Shown: piece after piece, positions 57,935 through 64,000 of the stretch
How the letters are laid out: each line of letters starts with the position of its first letter
Numbering within the stretch: position 1 is the first letter of the stretch
Source: Ilex aquifolium
Taxonomy: Eukaryota > Streptophyta > Magnoliopsida > Aquifoliales > Aquifoliaceae
Length of the DNA stretch: 64,000 bases
Assembly: GCA_951799425.1 (NCBI GenBank)
Contig: OX637395.1
Location: forward strand, 16,912,951 to 16,976,950
Reading direction: 5' to 3'
Made by a program: the position numbers and the translations under genes
Notes under the pieces: model-generated
The model's input: the letters and a program-made list of their open reading frames with translations, nothing else
The model's database searches: none
Told to the model about the DNA's origin: nothing

Positions 57935-58094
57935 GGGAAGAGCAATGATATAGGAACCTTATTTAAGGACTTAATAATGTACAACCATTAAATTGGTTGT
58001 GAATTTCATCTAACATTGGAACTCACAACTAATCCAATGGTTGCATTGAAATCACATCATTAAATCACTAAATAAGATTCAAGTAGCATTTCCC
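57935..58094. mobile_element. Small MITE (160 bp)
   Basis: Ends GGGAAGAGC and CATTTCCC are inverted and imperfect. The two halves (ACAACCATTAAATTGGTTGT on the left and its relative AACTAATCCAATGGTTGC on the right) are complementary along most of the length. Flanked by TTAA at 57931-57934 and 58095-58098. Superfamily is uncertain. Confidence 0.65.
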
Positions 58095-58326
58095 TTAAGG
58101 GAAATACAAATTCTCTTCATTATATTTTTACTGTCACAAAGTTTCCATCGTGCATCAATGAGAAGCTCAATAAATTTCACTTAATTCATGACAAGTGATC
58201 TGCCATGAAATCACGCATACTATATCTAAGATTAGAATGCCTAAATTCTGGGTATGTGGGTATTGAGATTGAGGTCTGTCGATGAAGTGAGGTCGGCTTA
58301 CGGGATCCAACATGGATACAGCCTAG

Positions 58327-58378
58327 TGGAGAGAGAGAGAGAGAGAGTGTGTGTGTGTGTGTTTGTGTTTGTGTGTGT
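58327..58378. repeat. GA/GT compound microsatellite
   Basis: About ten GA dinucleotides pass into GT dinucleotides with TTTGT interruptions. The short open frame across it (58254-58460) is not considered a gene. Confidence 0.9.
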
Positions 58379-60063
58379 TGTTGTGATTTTATTGGTGGTG
58401 TTCATTGAAATAGTGATCCACGACAGTAATGTGATTTTTCTTAAATATGAGGACGGCTAAGTGCAAAAAGGCCTAAACACAATGGAGTGGGGCGGGGGAA
58501 ATGATGGAGGTACCTCGTTAATAGTTAAGAACCATCACAAACATAGTGGGGATGATTAATTGCCCTTGCATCCGCATCAATAGAGAAACAAAAAGCAGGT
58601 GGACAATTGTTACAAACAAAAGTACCATCATGATCACATCCCCTCCGCTGCCTCTGGTGCTAAAGCCGATCGAGCAGCCACCTGCAATGAGTTGGTATAG
58701 GATTACATTTGCTTTTAGTAGTTGCTTGCTTAAAAATGAGATGGAGCAAGTGCATGCAAGACAAATTTAAAATGCGGGATGCCAAATCAGAGTGCAAGTT
58801 CCGAATCCTCTCTTATGGCCTAAGTTACAGCAAGCAGATTATATGGGGGTCAAAGTGCATCAACTAGCATAGTTCTTCGTGAAGGAAAACATGCCATTCC
58901 ATGATGCACCCCCGTTGAGTTGTACCTTCTTTCACGCGCAGTTTTTCTAGTAGCCGATGGTAAGTGAACTACTGGCTAGAAGGCCATGTTTGGAAAAAGT
59001 TATTGTCATGCCTCACCTACTTGAGAAATGGATTTGTCTAAATATCTGGTTCACACAACTTGAATCTGAAAATGACTCAACTAATTAACACATAAGAAAT
59101 GGGTCAAGTTAATATCAAACACGCATAACCAAATATGAATCAAAGTCCACATGCACTTGTAACTTGGTCCACATTGAGCCTAACTATTGTGCATTACGTC
59201 GTAACCATTAGAATGTGTCTGTGTACGTGTCAAAGAATCCCTCCAGAACTAGTAACATGACATGCAGTTTTAGTTAAAGATTATTAGACATGTCATCAGT
59301 TTTTGTCAAATTAAACTGACATGTCATCAAGGAAAATAAGTGCAGCTTACCATCAAGGGTGTCAGCAAATGAAGATCTGATATCTAGGCTGTGCATGTCC
59401 TACATTCAGGTAGTTGACATCGGCTACAACATCCCCAAAATCATCTGGCCAACAACAAGAAGCTTGCATTGTCATATTTTCCCAGACCATTTAGAATATA
59501 AATGGATTTGAAAGATTATTATGAAAATCATAGGGTATTGAAAAGTTACGTAAAAACTCAAAACCTTCATATAGAGTCCTTGCGAAATTTACGTATTCAG
59601 GTATGAGATCTCTATATATTATCCCACCTGGACGTGCATCCAAGACCACCAGAACCCCTGTCAGCCAAAAAATCATTATGAATTCAAATATCTTAAATTG
59701 CAAAGGCAACACTTGTCGACACACTTGAGTTCAACAAATTATGTGCTTTGTATAACCAGCATGATGTTCTAGAATAACTTCAAGAACATAAATTGCAGGG
59801 AGAATTGCATAAACAGTTAAGTGCTCCCAACCAAGACACGTTTTAACTGGGGAGATAGGTTTAAATCTATTTATGAACAAAAACACAAAAAGGAGCCCAG
59901 AACAAGGTTTACACGTCAATGTAAAAAACCCTTACTTGAATATAACCAGATAATCAACTTGAAGTAGATATTTGGAGAATAGCAAATAAATATTCCAACA
60001 ACCAGCCAATATGATAGAAAGATTCGGATGCACCTACCGTAAGATTTCGACACGATTAGATTA
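58379..60063. other. Unassigned sequence, possible host gene debris
   Basis: Less AT-rich than its surroundings. Apart from the possible exon at 59491-59657 I see no supported gene, RNA gene or transposon end. There is no clear promoter either. Confidence 0.35.
59491..59657 (-). pseudogene. Possible terminal exon or gene fragment, unidentified
   Basis: On the minus strand a good acceptor (TTTGGCTGACAG) at 59658-59669 is followed by about 55 open codons (VLVVLDARPGGIIYRD, IPEYVNFARTLYEGFEFLR, FSIPYDFHNN) ending in TAA. The composition looks like real protein rather than low complexity. I do not recognise the family. No upstream exon was found within 400 bases, so it may be a gene fragment. 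Confidence 0.3.
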
Positions 60064-60068
60064 AAGGT

Positions 60069-62266
60069 TGGAATTTCCTAGTTAAGGATCTTCCCACACG
60101 ATTATACACGTAAAATCGCACGCAGGACCCAAATGGAGGGGTGAATAAGTTAATAAAATTTCCGGCATGAACAAACACCAATTTATAACCCCTATTAACC
60201 TCAATTACCAAATCAAATGATTAATTTGCCAATTAAACCCTTTGAACCCCTTTTCCTCGACAAGAACAATCTGCCATGAGTGAATGGATGCAATGAATGT
60301 GTCAATCAAAAAGTCCAACAATCCAATCCACAAATTCAATCCCTCCAACAAGTCAACCACCAATCCACAACCAAATTTGATGAATGTGCAAGATATGTGA
60401 ATTAATGAGTCCTTCCATCAAACACATAGTGTATGTATGCAATTGTAAGTATGTATGAAAATTAAAATAATAACAAGATCATCCACAACAAGCAATTTTA
60501 CGCAGAAAAACATGGAACCAATCTCGATTCACCTAGCCTAATCCACTAAACTCAAAGTTAATTACAAGGATATAAGTCTTATCCCTCAACTAATACACTA
60601 ATGGTTAAATGTTTTTTTACTTGTCAATCTCTCCTCTGGATACATCGATCCCTCTAGATACACCCACCAAAGTAATAAGTAGCTTCACTTGGACACGCTT
60701 ACCGCAATGAACCGTCTATGCCTCAAGTAATCTTCTAAGACATACCCAAGATTCTTGGTATGCGCACAACCCATGTGGGTTTTAGTGGTTCACCAAATTA
60801 GATCTTATTTTAATGTGTGAGGTTGATTAGAAAGGATCAATTGGGTTTTGGTGTTTTGGCCTTTGGATATTAGGGATCCAAAGTTGTTTTAAAACTCTCT
60901 AGAAAGTATATAGTCTTTTTCTAGCTCATAGAGACTTACATTAGGTGAAAAAATAACATCTCGTATATAGGTCCTGAAAATAGATTTTAATTGGAGCCGA
61001 AGAAAACTCAGATTCATGACAGACCACTTGAGCTGTGAGAGAGCGGACAAAATGTGATAGTTTCTAGAGTAAAGAATGAGTCATTCTAGACCTCAAGGCG
61101 TTTGAGCCGTCTCAAGACCGCTCAAGCTGTTCCGCAAACCACTCGAGTGGTTAGAGTTCCGTCTCCCTTAATTTCTCCAATTCAGCTCCCTAGGTATTCA
61201 AACACTGTTTTAGCAAAAGGGGTAAGTGAGCCGAGGGCGGTCCCTACTTCTCCTATTAAGCACTATGGAGTGTTGCTCAAATAAGAACTAATACATGACG
61301 ACAACTATATTTTCAAAACAACTTTAACGTTTAAAAAACCCTTTTATGAAAAAGCCTAAGAGTCATTCAGGGATTATCCTAAATACAATTGATTAAACTA
61401 ATGAGCCAAAATATAAAATTAAGAGTTCTTAGGTATCTAAGTCATTACATTTCTTAAGCTTTGAAGGTGAAATGGAAATCTCTTGATTCGGCTTTGAAGA
61501 TTGAATGGATCACTCTTGCTTTCTCCCCAATGGAATGATTTGGACCCTTGCGAAAGAAAGGACCTCTAAATTCAATGACCTAATTGAAAAGCTCCCAATT
61601 AGGTCAGTAACTAGCCAAGTACCTGATAGACAAAATAAGCACAGTAGTTGTTCAGAGCCGAAGGCGCTCTATTTGGGATTGATTCTTGTGCATCGTTGGA
61701 TGTATCCAGAGGTAAAGTCTTTTCTTAGACTTAAGTTGAGATTTACAATAAGATCCCGTTTGGATGGCAGTAATCTTGATTGGGAATGAGATTCTCATTC
61801 CTAAATCCTAAATTATCATGTTTATAGTGTCAATTATTCAGTAATCTAAATCAGAAATAATATTACTACTGTAATTCAATTCCTAATAATGGTGGGTATC
61901 CTAAACCCATGGCCAATAGTGGTAATCTCATACCTACATTGATTGGGTATTCTATATAAGGAATAAAAATCCCAAAATAAAACTTCTTTCTAAAATTAAC
62001 TTCATTTCAAAAATTAAGTTCTTCTCTTCAAATCAATCTTCTTTCTAAAATTAAATTATTTCCTAAAATAATTTGGGAATGAAATTAATTCTCACACTAG
62101 ATTACTGACAATAACCAAACACTGAATATAAGATTACTATGGTAAGTGAAACTCGGGTATCTCATTACTAGGAATGAGATACTCATTTCCAAATAAGATT
62201 ACTGTCATCCAAACATGCCCTAAGATTTCACGAAATTAGCCAATTACAAGGAATAATTTCCTAACA
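60069..62266 (-). mobile_element. Solo LTR of the copia-like family, with nested MITE (TSD AAGGT)
   Basis: Begins TGGAATTTCC, ends TTTCCTAACA, flanked by AAGGT at 60064-60068 and 62267-62271. Aligns with the LTRs at 49398-50940 and 51220-52115 (the GGGGTGAATA phrase near 60140, CTCCTCTGG/CTCACCTACG cluster region, and the ACTAGCC..ATTACAAGG end). Words GACCGCTCAAGC, CCACTCGAGTGG and GACCACTTGAGC lie at 61020-61150. Without the MITE it is about 1,726 bp. Confidence 0.88.
61752..62220. mobile_element. Tourist-like MITE nested in the solo LTR (TSD TAA)
   Basis: Terminal inverted repeats of about 50 bp: GTTTGGATGGCAGTAATCTT at the left and its complement AAGATTACTGTCATCCAAAC at the right, continuing with GGAATGAGAT and ATCTCATTCC-type parts. 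Flanked by TAA at 61749-61751 and 62221-62223, as for PIF/Harbinger MITEs. 469 bp with no coding region; the middle contains several CTTCTTTCTAAAATTAA-type direct repeats. Confidence 0.8.
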
Positions 62267-62271
62267 AAGGT

Positions 62272-62669
62272 TATTCAAACCTCGAGACATAGTACTATAA
62301 AGCCATACAACTAACAATGGTTCAGGAGAACTTAATGCAATAAATTCTAGATGTGATTTAGTTGAATGTTTACCACATATTTTGGTATAATGTGTGCTCT
62401 ATGCAAATATAACTCCAAGGAGCATAATTCGAGATATTTTCTCTCCTTGTGATCATACGTCGCCTCTCGACACAAAAGAAAAATGGCATATGTCCTATCA
62501 TCCTTAAACAAGAAACACCCCCAAAAACTTTACCTATGCATATTGGAACAGTTCATACAGTATAATGCATTATAATTTACTAAACATCTATTTTGTCTGA
62601 TTTTGGCAGCCAAGCATGCATGCATGCATTCTATTTTTTAAGAGAGATGAGAATGGAGGAAAAAATTTA
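62272..62669. other. Spacer between solo LTR and Mutator-like element
   Basis: Unique-looking, AT-rich sequence with a GCATGCATGCATGCATT run at 62613-62629. No gene is supported. Confidence 0.5.
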
Positions 62670-63211
62670 GGGTAAACTTCATTTTACCCACTCGTGGCTT
62701 ATCCCATTTGCACATAACCTCGCTATAAATTAAAAATAGCATATAACCCCATTGTGGTTGTCGGACTAAAATGCATTACTTAACTCCGTTAACGACAAGA
62801 TTAAAATGACATTCATACCCCTCCACTCTTCTTCTCCGCCAACCCCACCCAATTCTTCTTCTATCTAGTCTAACAGACCACTCAATATCCATTCAATCAG
62901 ATCCCCCAAGATACCAAAGATCAAAAGAAAATTGAAATCATCTAGCCATGCCACCACCACTCACCATCAAACAAAAAACCCAAAATCCAATCAAACAAAC
63001 AAAATCCAAAATATAGAATCCAACTAAGCAAACTTCCAAAAACCAAACCTCTGTATTGCCAATTGTTATGGGTCCAAAAATCCAAAACACCCTTCAAGGG
63101 TTGCCGTGGATGGTTAGAATGGAGACGACCCCAGAAGAACTTGTGAACATGTTGGTTTTGATGTGAATCTGCTACTCGTCTTCTCTCAACAACACATGTA
63201 TTATATACGCA

Positions 63212-63254
<43 letters not shown>

Positions 63255-63859
63255 TCCTATTTTATTATTTTTTGAGTTTAGATTAATGGATTTTCTCGAT
63301 TTTATGGATTTAATTTTACATTAATTAGGTTTGTTTGAAAGACATTCAAGGGTTTGGTGGGTTCTTCAATTTGAATTTGATTGGGGCTATCAAAAGGAGA
63401 AGGTGGGTGGTCGTAGAAGTGGCAATTGATGGAAAAGGGGAGAGCTCTCTTAGTGTATGTGTGTGTGTGAGTGCAAGAGAGATTATGTGAAATTTTGAAA
63501 GGTGGGATTGATAACCAGTTTGAACTCTCATGCATGTGGTGTGGCTTATGGAGGTGGTGCAAACTGGAGTGCTGGTGGCTATATTTTAGGCTGAACTAAT
63601 AGCAGTGTGCAACTAGTTGGAGGGTTGCAAAAGGAAAGAGGGAAGAGTGAGGTAAGGGTATTTAGGTCTTTTCAAATTTTTATTTTTCATATTTCATCTC
63701 CCAAAAGGCGTGTGGTCCTCAAACCCAGTTAAATTGAACAGAAAATATAACAATGCATTTAAGTCCGACAACCACAGGGGAGTTATATGCTATTTTTAAT
63801 CTACTGGGAAGTTATGTGCAAATGGGATAAACCACAAGGGGGTAAAATGAAGTTTGCCC
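62670..63859. mobile_element. Non-autonomous Mutator-like element (9-bp TSD)
   Basis: Terminal inverted repeats of about 120 bp: GGGTAAACTTCATTTTACCC at the left and GGGTAAAATGAAGTTTGCCC at the right, with shared TATCCCATTTGCACATAAC and TGTGGTTGTCGGACT parts. Flanked by the 9-bp duplication AAAAATTTA at 62661-62669 and 63860-63868. Length 1,190 bp. No transposase is encoded. The interior holds a TA microsatellite (63213-63252) and Pro/His-rich open frames at 63302-63562 that could be captured gene sequence but are not recognisable. Confidence 0.88.
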
Positions 63860-63868
63860 AAAAATTTA

Positions 63869-64000
63869 ATCTCCAGTACCGTTAAAGTTAGGTAACAGTG
63901 ACAGTAACCATAACAACAACACCTAGTTAACCGTTATTGTCACTATTTGGTGATCGTTAACGTAATTTGAAATCATGGATAGCAACCAATCAAATTCAAC
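63869..64000. other. Flank after the Mutator-like element
   Basis: Short stretch with TAACAGTGACAGTAACCATAAC-type near-repeats and their partial complement GGTTAACTAGGTG..GTTATTGTCAC, forming an imperfect inverted repeat at 63885-63965. No gene is seen. Confidence 0.4.

Overview
The window is nuclear DNA of a flowering plant, probably a eudicot. Spliced genes with GT/AG introns, Ty3/gypsy and copia-type LTR retrotransposons, MITEs, a Mutator-like element and a tRNA-derived SINE all point that way; the species is not determinable from the sequence. Only one ordinary host gene is clear: a two-exon germin-like protein gene on the minus strand (3710-4496). Nearly everything else is transposable-element sequence, much of it nested.

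Layout. 1-1811: two truncated LTR pieces. 1812-3709: AT-rich sequence without a gene. 3710-4620: germin-like gene and promoter. 4886-5045: gypsy reverse-transcriptase relic. 5109-20587: one complete Tat-type Ty3/gypsy element (TSD GTATT, 711-bp LTRs). It carries sense gag-pol, interrupted by a solo LTR (6158-8266, TSD CTTAG) and one stop codon. Its 6.4-kb 3' region holds two antisense, intron-containing, paralogous genes and arrays of short inverted repeats. 21595-52485: at least three degenerate head-to-tail copies of another gypsy family, all minus strand (units A, B, C). These are split by an Athila-like element (22207-28685, TSD GTAGT, itself split by a solo LTR with TSD TATTG), a second Athila-like element (33265-43139, TSD GCAGG), a SINE (47549-47689), an LTR fragment (about 48170-48640) and a copia-like element (49398-52115, TSD CATAT). 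The intact homologous stretches of the sister units show what the empty sites looked like. 52486-56640: the 3' half of a third Athila-like element. 56640-60063: mostly unannotated AT-rich sequence with one MITE and one possible exon. 60069-62266: solo LTR (TSD AAGGT) with a nested MITE (TSD TAA). 62670-63859: non-autonomous Mutator-like element (9-bp TSD).

Most interesting system. (1) The Tat element has two tandem antisense genes (787 and 338 codons by my splice models). They share a domain and an intron at the same place and phase. Between the convergent ends of pol and the second antisense gene lies a 55-bp array, each unit holding two perfect 7-bp-arm, 4-nt-loop inverted repeats. (2) Nearly every LTR here, from several unrelated families, has a block of a repeated palindromic word (GAGCTC, ACCGGT, TTCGAA, TCCGGA, CTGCAG/AGCGCT, CTCGAG-like) a short way upstream of its TATA box. 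In the three Athila-like elements the same family word is repeated again, internally, upstream of the accessory (env-position) ORF. One LTR family carries different words in different copies, which suggests an exchangeable cis-regulatory cassette.
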